Origin: Prevotellaceae bacterium UBA4301
Lineage (GTDB): Bacteria > Bacteroidota > Bacteroidia > Bacteroidales > Bacteroidaceae
Reading direction: 5' to 3'
Assembly (NCBI GenBank): GCA_002395775.1
Contig: DGUV01000075.1
Location: 45,896 to 109,895 of the forward strand
Length of the DNA stretch: 64,000 nt
Below are positions 32,428-42,425 of this stretch, in pieces (within the stretch, counting starts at the first letter, position 1; the number at the start of each line of letters is the position of its first letter). Both the position numbers and the translations under genes were made by a program. The notes below the pieces were generated by a model. That model saw nothing but the letters and a program-made list of their open reading frames with translations. It did no database searches and was not told the DNA's origin.

Positions 32428-34641
32428 ATGAAACCACTGGCAACCATCGTTCTGCTGACCCTGAGCCTGCAAGTTGCAGCCTTCGAGTTACATCGCGGCG
32501 ACACCCTGCGGATGGCATGTGACACAACCCAATTCGCCCCCATCGTGTCACAAGCCATCCGCATGCTGCAAGACGACGTCAAGCGAGTGCTTGGCAGTGA
32601 GATTATTCTCGATGAAATGGGCGATTTCATCGTCTGCCTGGACTCAAAAACATTCGGTGGACAGAAGGAAGCTTTCAGACTGGAGGTACAAGCAAATCGG
32701 CTCATCGTCACGGGAAGCGACAGCCATGGTGTGGCATACGGATTGTTGGAAATCTCCCGTCTCATAGGCGTATCACCCTGGGAATGGTGGGCCGATGCCA
32801 GTCCGAAGAAATTAGCATCGTTCAGTTTACCTCACGGATTCAGAAGCGAGCAAGCTCCCGATGTGGAATTCCGTGGCATCTTCATCAATGACGAAGACTG
32901 GGGCATGCTGCCATGGGCCACCACCCACGAACCCACCAATGTAAAAGGACGCATAGGGCCACGCACCCACGAACGCATCTTCCAGTTGCTCCTGCGACTT
33001 CGGGCCAACACGTTCTGGCCTGCCATGCACGAATGCAGCGAACCTTTCTTCCTCTGCAACGAGAACCGGCAGATGGCATCACGCTATGGCATCTACATAG
33101 GTACCAGTCATTGCGAACCCATGGCTTGCAATGTGAATGGCGAATGGAAAGTGCGCGGACAGGGCGATTATGACTACACCACCAACAGCAACCAGGTGAA
33201 GCCTTTTTGGGAAGAGCGCGTCAGGAATGTAGCCGGGCAACCCATCATCTACACGCTGGGAATGAGAGGAGTACATGACGGGGCCATGCAGGGTGCCCGA
33301 ACCACCGAGGAACAGCGAAATGTGCTGCAACAGGTCATCCACGACCAGCGAGAGATGCTTAAAAGGCATGTTAATGCCGACCTTTCGCACGTTCCCCAAG
33401 TTTTCATCCCCTACAAGGAAGTGCTTGATGTTTACAACTCCGGCCTCTCCGTTCCCGATGACGTCTGCTTGATGTGGTGCGATGACAACTACGGGTACAT
33501 ACGCCACTTCCCGAACAAGGAGGAACGTCGTCGCAAGGGAGGCAACGGGCTATACTACCACATTTCCTATTGGGGGCGGCCACACGACTATCTTTGGCTT
33601 GGCACCTTCTCCCCCGGCCTCCTCTTCCAGCAAATGACTACCGCCTTTGAGCGCGGTATCCAACGGATGTGGATATTGAATGTGGGTGACCTGAAACCAG
33701 CCGAATACCAGATTGAACTGTTCATGGACATGGCTTGGGACATCGCCCGAGTAAAGCAGACTGGGGTTGAAGGCCACCTGAAACAATTCCTCTCCCGAGA
33801 ATTTGGTTCCAAACTGGGAGCCCCACTCACCGCATTGCTGACCGAACACTACCAATTGGCCTTCGAACGGAAGCCCGAGTTCTTGGCCAACACACGAACA
33901 GAAGAACGCGACCCCATGTGGCGTACGGCTAAGGACCTGCCATGGAGCATGAGAGAAATCGACCAGCGCATGGCTCGTTACCAACTCATTGAGGACCAAG
34001 TGGAAATGATGTGGAAGGAGGTCCCCGAAGCGCGTCGTGATGCCTTCTTCCATTTGGTGAAATACCCCTTGCAGGCAGCGGCCGAGATGAACAAGAAATG
34101 GCTGTTTGCCCAGAAAGCCCGTCACCATCTGGCCGACTGGAGCGAAAGCCACATGGCACACGACAGCATCGAAGCACTCACCCGCATCTACAACCGAGGG
34201 AAATGGAAAGGAATAATGAGCTGCTGCCCTCGCCAACTGACCGTTTTCAGGAAAGCCGAAGAGGCAACAGGCCGGGAGCACAACGAGGTCAGCGAATTCC
34301 GGGTCATCAAGGCCTTCAAGCCATTCCAACCGACGAAGCACTTCAGCGTCAGCCTCGACAAGTGCAAGGAAGATTCCGTAGAGGTTGAAATCCGATTGCT
34401 GCCCACCCATGCCGTCGAAGGGGATTCCCTGCGATTCCAACTTCGCATGGGACGATGGAAAAGCCCCGTCACCAACTTTGAAACCTACGGCCGCAGTAAA
34501 GAATGGAAGGAAAATGTGCTGCGCAACTATGCCATGCGCCGTTTTGTTGTGCCCATCCGTAAAAACAAGGAAAACACACTGCATTTCATGGCACTTGACG
34601 AGGGAGTTGTGGTGGATAAAGTGTTAATAAAGCAAAAATAA
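32428..34641 (+). CDS. GH115 family glycosidase (alpha-glucuronidase type)
   Basis: A 737-residue secreted enzyme: signal peptide ending near 'SLQVAAFE', then the GH115 core with 'EFRGIFINDEDWGMLPWA' (about residue 143), 'RLRANTFWPAMHE', 'MWCDDNYGYIRHFPN' (about 349) and 'YYHISYWGRPHDYLWLGTFS'. The family removes 4-O-methyl-glucuronic acid from xylan side chains. The protein is shorter than many GH115 enzymes (800 or more), with a reduced C-terminal domain. It heads a row of carbohydrate-active genes with the esterase and CotH genes downstream. A TACCTTTG box lies at 32416-32423, close to the start codon. Confidence 0.88.
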   Translation: MKPLATIVLLTLSLQVAAFELHRGDTLRMACDTTQFAPIVSQAIRMLQDDVKRVLGSEIILDEMGDFIVCLDSKTFGGQKEAFRLEVQANRLIVTGSDSHGVAYGLLEISRLIGVSPWEWWADASPKKLASFSLPHGFRSEQAPDVEFRGIFINDEDWGMLPWATTHEPTNVKGRIGPRTHERIFQLLLRLRANTFWPAMHECSEPFFLCNENRQMASRYGIYIGTSHCEPMACNVNGEWKVRGQGDYDYTTNSNQVKPFWEERVRNVAGQPIIYTLGMRGVHDGAMQGARTTEEQRNVLQQVIHDQREMLKRHVNADLSHVPQVFIPYKEVLDVYNSGLSVPDDVCLMWCDDNYGYIRHFPNKEERRRKGGNGLYYHISYWGRPHDYLWLGTFSPGLLFQQMTTAFERGIQRMWILNVGDLKPAEYQIELFMDMAWDIARVKQTGVEGHLKQFLSREFGSKLGAPLTALLTEHYQLAFERKPEFLANTRTEERDPMWRTAKDLPWSMREIDQRMARYQLIEDQVEMMWKEVPEARRDAFFHLVKYPLQAAAEMNKKWLFAQKARHHLADWSESHMAHDSIEALTRIYNRGKWKGIMSCCPRQLTVFRKAEEATGREHNEVSEFRVIKAFKPFQPTKHFSVSLDKCKEDSVEVEIRLLPTHAVEGDSLRFQLRMGRWKSPVTNFETYGRSKEWKENVLRNYAMRRFVVPIRKNKENTLHFMALDEGVVVDKVLIKQK

Positions 34642-34706
34642 ACAAGTTTATTTTCGTTTTCAAAGGCTTTGTTGTATATTTGTGGCCGATAAAATGAAAT
34701 GCGACC

Positions 34707-36338
34707 ATGAAAAAGATATTTTTCAGTCTGATTCTGCTCTGCTGCTCAGCAGCAATCTGTTCACAAGAACGTTTCCGCCCCATGGAGGACGTAAACAAAG
34801 TCGTTGACCTCACACTTGATTCTCTCGAGAAAGCCCAAACGGCTCGTCCCGTTGCCGGGAGCAGCCGCAAGGGCAATAATCCGGTGCTTTTTCTCGTGGG
34901 CAACAGCACCATGCGCACAGGTACACTGGGCAATGGCGACAATGGTCAGTGGGGCTGGGGATATTTTGCTCATGAATACTTCGACGAGAATTGCATCACG
35001 GTGGAGAACCAGGCACTGGGAGGAACATCGAGTCGCACCTTCTATCGCAGGCTTTGGCCCGATGTGAAGAAGGGCATCCGTCCGGGCGACTATGTCATCA
35101 TCGAACTCGGTCACAACGACAACGGCCCCTTTGATTCAGGCCGTGCCCGTGCCACCATTCGCGGCATCTCTGCCACCGACTCACTGGTTGTCACCATAAA
35201 GGAAACAGGAGTTCGCGAGACCGTCTATTCCTATGGCGAATACATGCGGCGCTTCGTTCGCGAGACGCGTGCACTGGGAGCTCATCCCATACTGATGAGC
35301 CTCACCCCCCGCAATGCCTACGACAGCCCGGGCCATGTCGGTCGGGTTGACAAGACGTTTGGTCTCTGGGCCCGGCAGATTGCCGAAGAACTGAACTGTC
35401 CCTTTGTAGATCTCAATGAAATCTCGGCACAGAAATACGAAAAGATGTCGGAATGGAAGTTCAACTATCACTTCTATCTCGACCACATCCACACCTCGGC
35501 CTTCGGCGCACGGCTGAATGCCCGCTCGGCTGCCGACGGACTGATGCAATGCGAGCATCCCGAGGTACAGCCCCTGAAACAAATGATGAAGACCGACCTT
35601 CCCACCACCGGCATCCGTCGTGAACCTGGCAAGCCTGCCGTGTTCATCACTGGCGACTCCACCGTGAAGAACACCGACCGTGACGAGGATGGCATGTGGG
35701 GCTGGGGCAGTCAGGCAACCGAAATATTCGACACCACACGCATCACCGTCATGAATGCCGCCATGGCAGGTCGTTCATGCCGTTCCTACCTGCGCGAAGG
35801 CCGTTGGGACAAAGTCATCAACGACGTACAGCCAGGCGATTTCGTGCTCATACAGTTTGGCCACAACGACGCCGGCAAGGAACTGGACTCGGGCAAGGCG
35901 CGTAACGACATCATGGGCACCGCCGACTCGAGCCACGTCTATCGGGTACGCACCGACAAGGAAGTCCGCAACGAAGTGGTTTACACCTTCGGCTGGTATC
36001 TCAGAAAGATGATTGACGACGTGAAGGAAAAGGGTGCAACCCCCATACTTGTCAGTCTCACACCCCGCAACGAATGGACCGACGGCCGCATCGAGCGCCG
36101 CAACGACTCGTTTGGCCGCTGGTATCGCGATGTGGTGGAACTGACGGGAGTGCAGTTCATCGACCTTCACAACATCACTGCCGATGCCCTCGACCGCATC
36201 GGTCAGGCTGAAGCCCAATACTTCTACAAGAAGGACCACACGCACACCAGCCGCATGGGAGCCTTGCTCAACGCAATGGGCATCGCCGAGGGACTGAAAG
36301 AGTGCAACAGCGAACTGGCAAAATACCTACTGAAATAA
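34707..36338 (+). CDS. Tandem SGNH esterase (rhamnogalacturonan acetylesterase-like)
   Basis: A 543-residue secreted protein with two copies of an SGNH hydrolase domain. Copy 1 (about 45-285): nucleophile in 'VGNSTMRTGT', 'ELGHNDNGPFD', C-terminal Asp/His in 'YLDHIHTSAFG'. Copy 2 (about 310-535): 'ITGDSTVKNTD', 'QFGHNDAGKELD', 'YKKDHTHTSRMG'. Both seem catalytically complete, although copy 1 has GNST in place of GDST. Enzymes of this type remove acetyl groups from pectin or other plant polysaccharides. The gene follows the GH115 gene by 65 bases. Confidence 0.88.
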   Translation: MKKIFFSLILLCCSAAICSQERFRPMEDVNKVVDLTLDSLEKAQTARPVAGSSRKGNNPVLFLVGNSTMRTGTLGNGDNGQWGWGYFAHEYFDENCITVENQALGGTSSRTFYRRLWPDVKKGIRPGDYVIIELGHNDNGPFDSGRARATIRGISATDSLVVTIKETGVRETVYSYGEYMRRFVRETRALGAHPILMSLTPRNAYDSPGHVGRVDKTFGLWARQIAEELNCPFVDLNEISAQKYEKMSEWKFNYHFYLDHIHTSAFGARLNARSAADGLMQCEHPEVQPLKQMMKTDLPTTGIRREPGKPAVFITGDSTVKNTDRDEDGMWGWGSQATEIFDTTRITVMNAAMAGRSCRSYLREGRWDKVINDVQPGDFVLIQFGHNDAGKELDSGKARNDIMGTADSSHVYRVRTDKEVRNEVVYTFGWYLRKMIDDVKEKGATPILVSLTPRNEWTDGRIERRNDSFGRWYRDVVELTGVQFIDLHNITADALDRIGQAEAQYFYKKDHTHTSRMGALLNAMGIAEGLKECNSELAKYLLK

Positions 36339-36374
36339 AACAACACAACAATACCAACATTTGAAGAGAACGAG

Positions 36375-39300
36375 ATGAAGAAGACTTTCATATTTTTCAT
36401 GCTGCTCAGTGCGGCCACGACCGCGCTGAACGCCATCAGCTGGAAGGCCCCTGTGCTGAAAACCACAACCGACATCGATGAAAGCAAGAGTTTCTACCTT
36501 TACCATGTCGGCCAGAAGCAGATGCTGACCTACGGAGGTACATGGGGCACACATGCCGTGCTCGACAGCACCGGAGTGAATGCCCTACCCTACACTTTCA
36601 CCATGACGTTCAACGGCTACACGCTCTACAGCCCCCAAGCCGGGAGCATGGGCTACCTGTTCCGCGAGCACACAGGAACTGGCGTATATACCGACTTCAA
36701 CAACAACGGCAACTCTTCACGCTATTGGGACTTCGCCCTGAACAACAATGGCACCTTCACCATCACCACTTCAGCCAGCGACTACATCTGGGGACAGTCG
36801 GGCACCATGGTGACAAATGACGAATATGCCTATCAGCTGGGATGGGACCCCGATGCCCAGGACCTCGACAACAACGGAAATGCCATGGGGAGCAATCAAG
36901 CCGTGTATATGCTCAAACCGAATGTCGCAGGCTACGAAACCCAATGGGCACTGATCGAAACCACCGAATACGACCTCTATCAAGCTCGTCTCCGACTCTA
37001 CAACACTGCCTTGATAGCCGAAACCATCGGCATCGACTACTCGCCATACACAACAGCCTACAACGGCACCGACATTTCGGCCATCAATGCTGCCATCGAT
37101 AAACTGAAGGCACAGATTGACGGAACTCCCGGTGAGGAAGAGGACACAGAGATGGGCGAAGCCATCTTCGTCACGCTCACCGACAGCAGCAGCATGATCT
37201 TCCCGAAGAAATACATCGAGAAACAGGAAGAAGACAAGGACGCACTCTTCTTTACACTTGTCGGCGACACCATCGTTGGTATAGCCAAATCACACATCGT
37301 AAGCATCGACGAACAGTTCCAAGGCGAACTTCCACGGTTCCTGAGCTATAAGTTCAACAACAAGTTCAACGACCAACTCTTCACCGATGCCATTGGCGAG
37401 ATTGACAGCATCAACAACCACATCACCGTCCAGGTGGGCTGCATCGGCAAGCGCCTGACACCTTCTTTCCAACTGCCCGAGGGGGCCAGTGCCTACGTCA
37501 ACGGTGTACGCCAGCATAGCAAAGAGACACGCCTGCGTTTCGACGCTCCCGTACGTTACACGGTGGCCTATCCCCGCCAGTATGTGTACAAGGTGATAAA
37601 GACCAAGGAAGCCATCTGGAGCAATCCGGAGACCTCAGACGAACAATGGCTCTCCAGCAAGGTGGAACTGACCGAAAGCATGCTCTCGACCAATGCGCCC
37701 ACTAACCACGGCGACCATCTGGCCAACATCCTCGACGGCGACCACAATACGATTTTCCATTCCACCTGGGGCTCAGGCGCCTACACCCCGCTCACCTGGT
37801 ACGATGGCGCCACCTATGGCGACGGCACCAGCGAGTGGCCTTATGTACAGATTTCCCTGCCCGAACCCCTCTATCGCCTGAAGTTTGAATACACCACCCG
37901 AAACTCTGGCACCTACGCCCCACTGGGCCTCATCCTGCAAGGCAGCAATGACGGACAGACGTGGGACGACATACAGTCCTTCACCGTCAGCAAAGACAAT
38001 CTGCCCACCAACAACGACGAGACCTACGTGAGCCCCGTCATCAATCTGGGTGGGTCATACAGCCAACTGCGCCTGCAACTAACCGAGAGTCAGCGCAAGA
38101 ACTATCTCGTGTTCAGCGAACTGGCCATCTACAAGGTGGAAGAGAATCCCGACTATCAGCAGCAGGAGCCCACCCTCATCTCCCCTGCCGAGTACCAGAA
38201 GGGCTTTGTTCCCTTTGGCTGTGACTACACTGTCGATGTCGATTTCCTCACCGACCATCCCACCAGCCAGTACAATGTTCCGCGCATCGACATCACCTTC
38301 GGCGACGGCGTTTCGTGGGACAATTCGACATGGATTAGCACCAAGGACACCTATTTCGATGCCACCATCAAGATTGACGGTGCCGGTGTCTTCCCCGACA
38401 TGGTTGAGACGCCCGTGCAAATCAAGGGTCGCGGCAACAGCAGTTGGAGCGGTTCGCCCAACAGCAAGAATCCTTATCGCCTGAAGTTCGCCGAAAAGCA
38501 AAAGCCCTTTGGCATGACAAAGGGAAAGTCGTGGGTGCTGCTGGCCAACAAGATTGGCAACTCCATGACCACCAATGCCATAGCCATGAAGGTTGCCGAC
38601 ATGGTGCAGTCCGACGGATGCAACCACATCGTTCCCTGCGAACTATACATCAATGGCCACTATCGTGGTTCCTACAACTTCACCGAGAAGACCGGATTCT
38701 CCAACAACAGCATCGACCTCGTTGACGAGTCCTATGCCACCATGCTTGAACTCGACTCCTATTACGACGAGACCTACAAGTTCCACGATTCCTTCTACAA
38801 CTTGCCCGTCAATGTCAAGGAACCCGATTTCTCCGACCCCGAGAACACCAGCCTCATCACCTTTGCCGATGTGAAGCAGGCCTTCAACAACTTCACCAAC
38901 GACGTGAAGAACTCCACCGAATACGCCCTCTTCGACGTGCAGAGCTTTGCCCGCGCCCTCTTTGTCAACGACTTCGTGCGCAACGAGGAATGTAAGCATC
39001 CCAAGAGCTGGTTCATTTACAATGCCGACATCCTTGCCGACTCCCTCTGGCACCTCGGTCCCGTGTGGGACTTCGACTGGTCGTTTGGCTACGAAGGCAC
39101 CAGCACCTACTTCGTGCGCAACGCCGAGGTTGACCTTTTCTCAAACATGGGCTCGGGCAACACGGGTTATCCCTTCTTCCGCCAGCTGCTGCGCGGCAGT
39201 GAGAAGGTAAAGAAAGCCTACTTCCTCCTCTGGCACGACTTCATCACCAGCGGAAAGCTGGACGAACTCATCGAGTACTGCGACGACTATTTCCAGTATG

Positions 39301-39647
39301 TCGAACCCTCGTTCCAACACAACAGCACGGGCGACGACTACTACCTCTGGGGCGACGGCACGCAATATGCCACCATCACAGCCAATGCCAAGAACTGGCT
39401 CACCAAACGTGCCAATTACATCTACAACAACCTCGACAAGTACGACCTGCCTGGCGAGGACATCGACCCCGCCGACGACTATGGCCAGCCCGACCGCGTC
39501 AGCCTGTCCGAAGTTGCCAACAAGCCTGTCGATGTCTATACGATTCACGGCATTCTCATCCGCAGCCAGGTTCCCTATGGCGACTTCCACAAGGGTCTCA
39601 TGCCAGGCATCTACATTGTTAACGGCAAGAAGATTGCCATCCGATGA
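36375..39647 (+). CDS. CotH-kinase-family surface protein
   Basis: A 1090-residue exported protein. N-terminal ~230 residues are beta-rich; a discoidin-like (F5/8 C) region spans about 415-590 ('LANILDGDHNTIFHSTWG'). The CotH domain covers about 640-1000, with 'VQIKGRGNSSWSG', 'KPFGMTKGKSWVLLANKIG' and 'WDFDWSFGYEG', holding the Asp residues used by CotH kinases. The tail 'GLMPGIYIVNGKKIAIR' is a common Prevotella secretion/anchoring end. CotH proteins phosphorylate surface proteins in spores and cellulosomes. The role next to GH115 and an esterase is unknown but suggests a surface polysaccharide-processing set. Confidence 0.87.
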   Translation: MKKTFIFFMLLSAATTALNAISWKAPVLKTTTDIDESKSFYLYHVGQKQMLTYGGTWGTHAVLDSTGVNALPYTFTMTFNGYTLYSPQAGSMGYLFREHTGTGVYTDFNNNGNSSRYWDFALNNNGTFTITTSASDYIWGQSGTMVTNDEYAYQLGWDPDAQDLDNNGNAMGSNQAVYMLKPNVAGYETQWALIETTEYDLYQARLRLYNTALIAETIGIDYSPYTTAYNGTDISAINAAIDKLKAQIDGTPGEEEDTEMGEAIFVTLTDSSSMIFPKKYIEKQEEDKDALFFTLVGDTIVGIAKSHIVSIDEQFQGELPRFLSYKFNNKFNDQLFTDAIGEIDSINNHITVQVGCIGKRLTPSFQLPEGASAYVNGVRQHSKETRLRFDAPVRYTVAYPRQYVYKVIKTKEAIWSNPETSDEQWLSSKVELTESMLSTNAPTNHGDHLANILDGDHNTIFHSTWGSGAYTPLTWYDGATYGDGTSEWPYVQISLPEPLYRLKFEYTTRNSGTYAPLGLILQGSNDGQTWDDIQSFTVSKDNLPTNNDETYVSPVINLGGSYSQLRLQLTESQRKNYLVFSELAIYKVEENPDYQQQEPTLISPAEYQKGFVPFGCDYTVDVDFLTDHPTSQYNVPRIDITFGDGVSWDNSTWISTKDTYFDATIKIDGAGVFPDMVETPVQIKGRGNSSWSGSPNSKNPYRLKFAEKQKPFGMTKGKSWVLLANKIGNSMTTNAIAMKVADMVQSDGCNHIVPCELYINGHYRGSYNFTEKTGFSNNSIDLVDESYATMLELDSYYDETYKFHDSFYNLPVNVKEPDFSDPENTSLITFADVKQAFNNFTNDVKNSTEYALFDVQSFARALFVNDFVRNEECKHPKSWFIYNADILADSLWHLGPVWDFDWSFGYEGTSTYFVRNAEVDLFSNMGSGNTGYPFFRQLLRGSEKVKKAYFLLWHDFITSGKLDELIEYCDDYFQYVEPSFQHNSTGDDYYLWGDGTQYATITANAKNWLTKRANYIYNNLDKYDLPGEDIDPADDYGQPDRVSLSEVANKPVDVYTIHGILIRSQVPYGDFHKGLMPGIYIVNGKKIAIR

Positions 39648-39686
39648 GGTCGCAATTAGTCACATCATGAATCATGGATTGATATT

Positions 39687-40475
39687 ATGAAGTTCATAAG
39701 TTGGAACGTCAACGGCCTTCGCGCCGTCATGGGCAAGGGCTTCAGTGAAAGTCTGGAAGCCTTGGATGCCGACTTCGTCTGTCTGCAGGAAACCAAACTT
39801 CAGGAAGCCAACCTCAAGGAGTTGGGACTTGCGGCCACGTCCGACGAAGCCCTAATCCCTAATCTCAAATACGCATACTGGAACTATGCTGAGAAGAAGG
39901 GTTACTCGGGCACAGCCATCTTCACCAAGCACCAGCCACTCTCGGTAAGATATGGCATGGGCATAGAGGAGCACGACCACGAAGGCCGACTCATCACTCT
40001 CGAGTATCCTCAGTTCTTCCTTGTATGTTGCTACACGCCCAATAGCCAGGACGGACTGCGCCGTCTCGACTACCGCATGCAGTGGGAAGAGGATTTCCGC
40101 CAGTATATGCACTCTCTGGATGCCCAGAAGCCCGTCATTCTCTGCGGAGACCTCAATGTGGCCCATGAGGAGATTGACCTGAAGAATCCCAAGACCAACC
40201 GCATGAACGCAGGTTTCACCGACCAAGAACGAGAGAAAATGACCACGCTTCTTGGCAGTGGGTTTACCGACACCTTCCGCCACTTCTACCCTACCCTGAC
40301 CGATGCCTATTCGTGGTGGAGCTATCGTTTCCGTGCCCGTGAGAAGAATGCAGGGTGGCGCATCGACTACTTCATCGTCTCCAGCCGACTGGTGCCTAAC
40401 CTGCAGTCAGCCAGCATCCACAACGAAATCTTTGGCAGCGACCACTGTCCCGTGGAGGTGGTCATCGACCTTTAG
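39687..40475 (+). CDS. xth: Exodeoxyribonuclease III
   Basis: A 262-residue AP endonuclease/3'-exonuclease: 'KFISWNVNGLRA' (Asn7), 'VCLQETKLQ' (Glu34), 'CGDLNVAHEEIDLKNPK' and C-terminal 'FGSDHCPVEV' (catalytic His). It repairs abasic sites in DNA. A strong terminator follows the stop codon, separating it from the AT-rich Rhs island on the opposite strand. Confidence 0.95.
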   Translation: MKFISWNVNGLRAVMGKGFSESLEALDADFVCLQETKLQEANLKELGLAATSDEALIPNLKYAYWNYAEKKGYSGTAIFTKHQPLSVRYGMGIEEHDHEGRLITLEYPQFFLVCCYTPNSQDGLRRLDYRMQWEEDFRQYMHSLDAQKPVILCGDLNVAHEEIDLKNPKTNRMNAGFTDQEREKMTTLLGSGFTDTFRHFYPTLTDAYSWWSYRFRAREKNAGWRIDYFIVSSRLVPNLQSASIHNEIFGSDHCPVEVVIDL

Positions 40476-40502
40476 CCGATTGCCAATAAACCAGAGAAAA
40501 CA

Positions 40503-40541
40503 TAATCCCTCGCCTCCCAGCCTCGGGAAGCGAGGGATTTG
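40503..40541 (+). terminator. Terminator after xth
   Basis: Hairpin AATCCCTCGC ... GCGAGGGATT with an inner CCTCCCAGCCTCGGG loop region, followed by TTGTT. It could act on both strands. Confidence 0.75.
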
Positions 40542-40560
40542 TTATAAGGAACTTGTACGG

Positions 40561-41208
40561 CTAAAGTTCAGGCTCGGTGTTCACGTCACCAAAGAGACCA
40601 CCATATGGATAGTAATGCGTCACCTGCTCTATCTCTCCGTCCTCGCTGACCACGACGCGATTATCGCCGAGATGGTCACGACAATAGTAGTGGAAGTGGG
40701 ATGTGTATGGGATATATGCATTATTGTTCACATGGTTAATTGTGAAAGTAACATATCCTACATCAAGATTGCTAGATGCCGCATACGAAAGTGGTATACA
40801 TAATAAAAGTTGTATAAGAAATAGGAATTTTTTATCCTTTCGGAGACATTTATTTAAAAAAGTATATAGAAGAAATAAAAGGTTGGGGATAACAACCGGT
40901 AAGCAGCAAGCAAAACCGAATATTGTCACAAATAATATTAGTATCACAATTGCGAACAACACCCACGAAAATTGCAGTACAACAAACGCTCTTCCACGAA
41001 TCTCAAAGCGTTCTTTCAAGCCTGATGCCGTCCACATGAGTGGGACAAATATTTTTGCAAAACAATATATTAGATGAAGCGTTATATAAAAATAACATAT
41101 TATTCCGTCTATAAGAAAATCACTATCATATGCTACATGCCAGTTTAAAGCAATGTATACTAAAGATAGGAGTAATTCAAGAATGGCTATAAGGATAAAT
41201 AAAATCAT
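40561..41208 (-). CDS. Membrane protein fused to an Rhs-core fragment
   Basis: A 215-residue protein when started at 41208 (the longer frame overlaps the next gene). Four or five hydrophobic helices fill the first ~140 residues; then 'KKFLFLIQLLLCIPLSYAAS' looks like an internal signal peptide, followed by 'AYIPYTSHFHYYCRDHLGD' and 'EIEQVTHYYPYGGLFGDVN', the C-terminal Rhs-associated core. The frame stops at 'TEPEL' with TAG exactly where the other copy reads CAG (Gln), after which 'PYK' still follows. So the Rhs end is truncated by a nonsense change. Probably a decayed cassette. Confidence 0.6.
   Translation of the reverse strand: MILFILIAILELLLSLVYIALNWHVAYDSDFLIDGIICYFYITLHLIYCFAKIFVPLMWTASGLKERFEIRGRAFVVLQFSWVLFAIVILILFVTIFGFACCLPVVIPNLLFLLYTFLNKCLRKDKKFLFLIQLLLCIPLSYAASSNLDVGYVTFTINHVNNNAYIPYTSHFHYYCRDHLGDNRVVVSEDGEIEQVTHYYPYGGLFGDVNTEPEL
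40565..40718 (-). repeat. Rhs-core repeat, copy A
   Basis: About 150 bases encoding 'YIPYTSHFHYYCRDHLGDN' to 'YYPYGGLFGDVNTEP', near-identical to 42527-42653 and 44252-44415. The upstream junction (before 'YIPYT') is the same in all three copies; sequences beyond it are unrelated. Confidence 0.85.
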
Positions 41209-41221
41209 TTCGGTAAAAGAT

Positions 41222-41614
41222 TTATAATGAAGGGATATTCTTATTCTTTGAGCAAAACAATACAAATTGTATGGAGTCCATTGGGCCATATACTGTATCA
41301 CATTTCTTATCAACAACCCAATAATAGTATTTGTCATCGCCGTCAAAGCTCCGTCCTGCGACATTGAACCACGTGGTATCTAACATTCCCAAATGCAGAT
41401 ATTGCTTAGCTACTATATATCTTCTATTATGAGCGTGAGCCACTACTTCATGCGGAATATCAATTTGCTGCAACTTATTTCCATATATTGCACGTGTATT
41501 ATCATCATATGTATACCCTCCCCCCAGTCTTTCTCCTGGAAAGAAATAATTTACAATAAAGGTTATCAGCACTAAAGATACTATTACAATAAAGGTTGTC
41601 CTTATTTTTGCCAT
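41222..41614 (-). CDS. Small membrane-anchored protein, possible immunity protein
   Basis: A 130-residue protein with one N-terminal helix ('FIVIVSLVLITFIVNYFF') and a compact exterior domain including 'YYYWVVDKKCDTVYGPMDS'. That pattern is seen in small single-helix proteins that sit beside Rhs toxins (DUF3997-like). I recognise no enzyme. It is 13 bases upstream of the fused membrane/Rhs gene, likely co-transcribed. Base composition is AT-rich like the rest of the island. Confidence 0.6.
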   Translation of the reverse strand: MAKIRTTFIVIVSLVLITFIVNYFFPGERLGGGYTYDDNTRAIYGNKLQQIDIPHEVVAHAHNRRYIVAKQYLHLGMLDTTWFNVAGRSFDGDDKYYYWVVDKKCDTVYGPMDSIQFVLFCSKNKNIPSL

Positions 41615-41655
41615 GGGAAGAGTGTTTTAAGTTTTTATTTTCATAGAGTATTATT

Positions 41656-42354
41656 TCATATGGAGTACCTTTTCCCGCATATGCTATTCTTTTTATATTT
41701 TCGTTTTGACACATCCGCCTTATAGTAACGCAAAGATTCTTCTCCTTTTTTCATAACCATAAAATAGAAAAAATGGTCTTCCCCAAAGAAATAACTATTA
41801 TCCATAATAGGTGTATAATAGTCATATGAAGATTTAATCTCGGCACATTGTTTTACAGTATCTTTATTTAGTTGATAGAAACGATACCAAACGTATTCGT
41901 CACAGTCAAAACCTTCATGGGACACATATAGATTCTCATCCACAAGACCATAGCCAAAAATCCCTTCGCTAATGCGTTTCCCATCCGTCCTATAAACGTA
42001 TGCGCGGTCCTTTATTGGGTAATATACATTTACAATATATAGGCTATCGTCATCTATCATAACTTTTTCAACATTCACCAATTTATTTCCAAACATATCT
42101 GTACTTTCCCAATGAAAAGGTTCGCCAAAGACTTCTTTTATTGAATCTGCAAATTCATTCATAAATGATTGCATTATTAAGACTTTTTCATCGCATCTAT
42201 TAAGTTGATTGACTTTATTCTTGCTCGCCTGATTATATTCTTCAATCCCAATCTCCACAAAGTCTATACCTCTTGTATGTATTGGCTGGCAAGATGAAAA
42301 GAAGAGCAAACTGCTGACAAAAAAGCTTACAAGTACTTTTATTTTTGTTTTCAT
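41656..42354 (-). CDS. Uncharacterised lipoprotein of the Rhs island
   Basis: A 232-residue exported protein: basic start, hydrophobic core and lipobox 'LLFFSSCQPIH'. The mature part has alternating hydrophobic/polar beta-like sequence ('SLYIVNVYYPIKDRAYVYRT', 'YVWYRFYQLNK'). No family recognised. Placement between Rhs fragments and small membrane proteins suggests an immunity or accessory role, inferred from position only. Confidence 0.6.
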   Translation of the reverse strand: MKTKIKVLVSFFVSSLLFFSSCQPIHTRGIDFVEIGIEEYNQASKNKVNQLNRCDEKVLIMQSFMNEFADSIKEVFGEPFHWESTDMFGNKLVNVEKVMIDDDSLYIVNVYYPIKDRAYVYRTDGKRISEGIFGYGLVDENLYVSHEGFDCDEYVWYRFYQLNKDTVKQCAEIKSSYDYYTPIMDNSYFFGEDHFFYFMVMKKGEESLRYYKADVSKRKYKKNSICGKRYSI

Positions 42355-42425
42355 TATACTTATGTTACTATTTTAGTATTAGTGAGAACCTCCTCCCATT
42401 AACTCATCAAAATGCCGTGAAGCCT

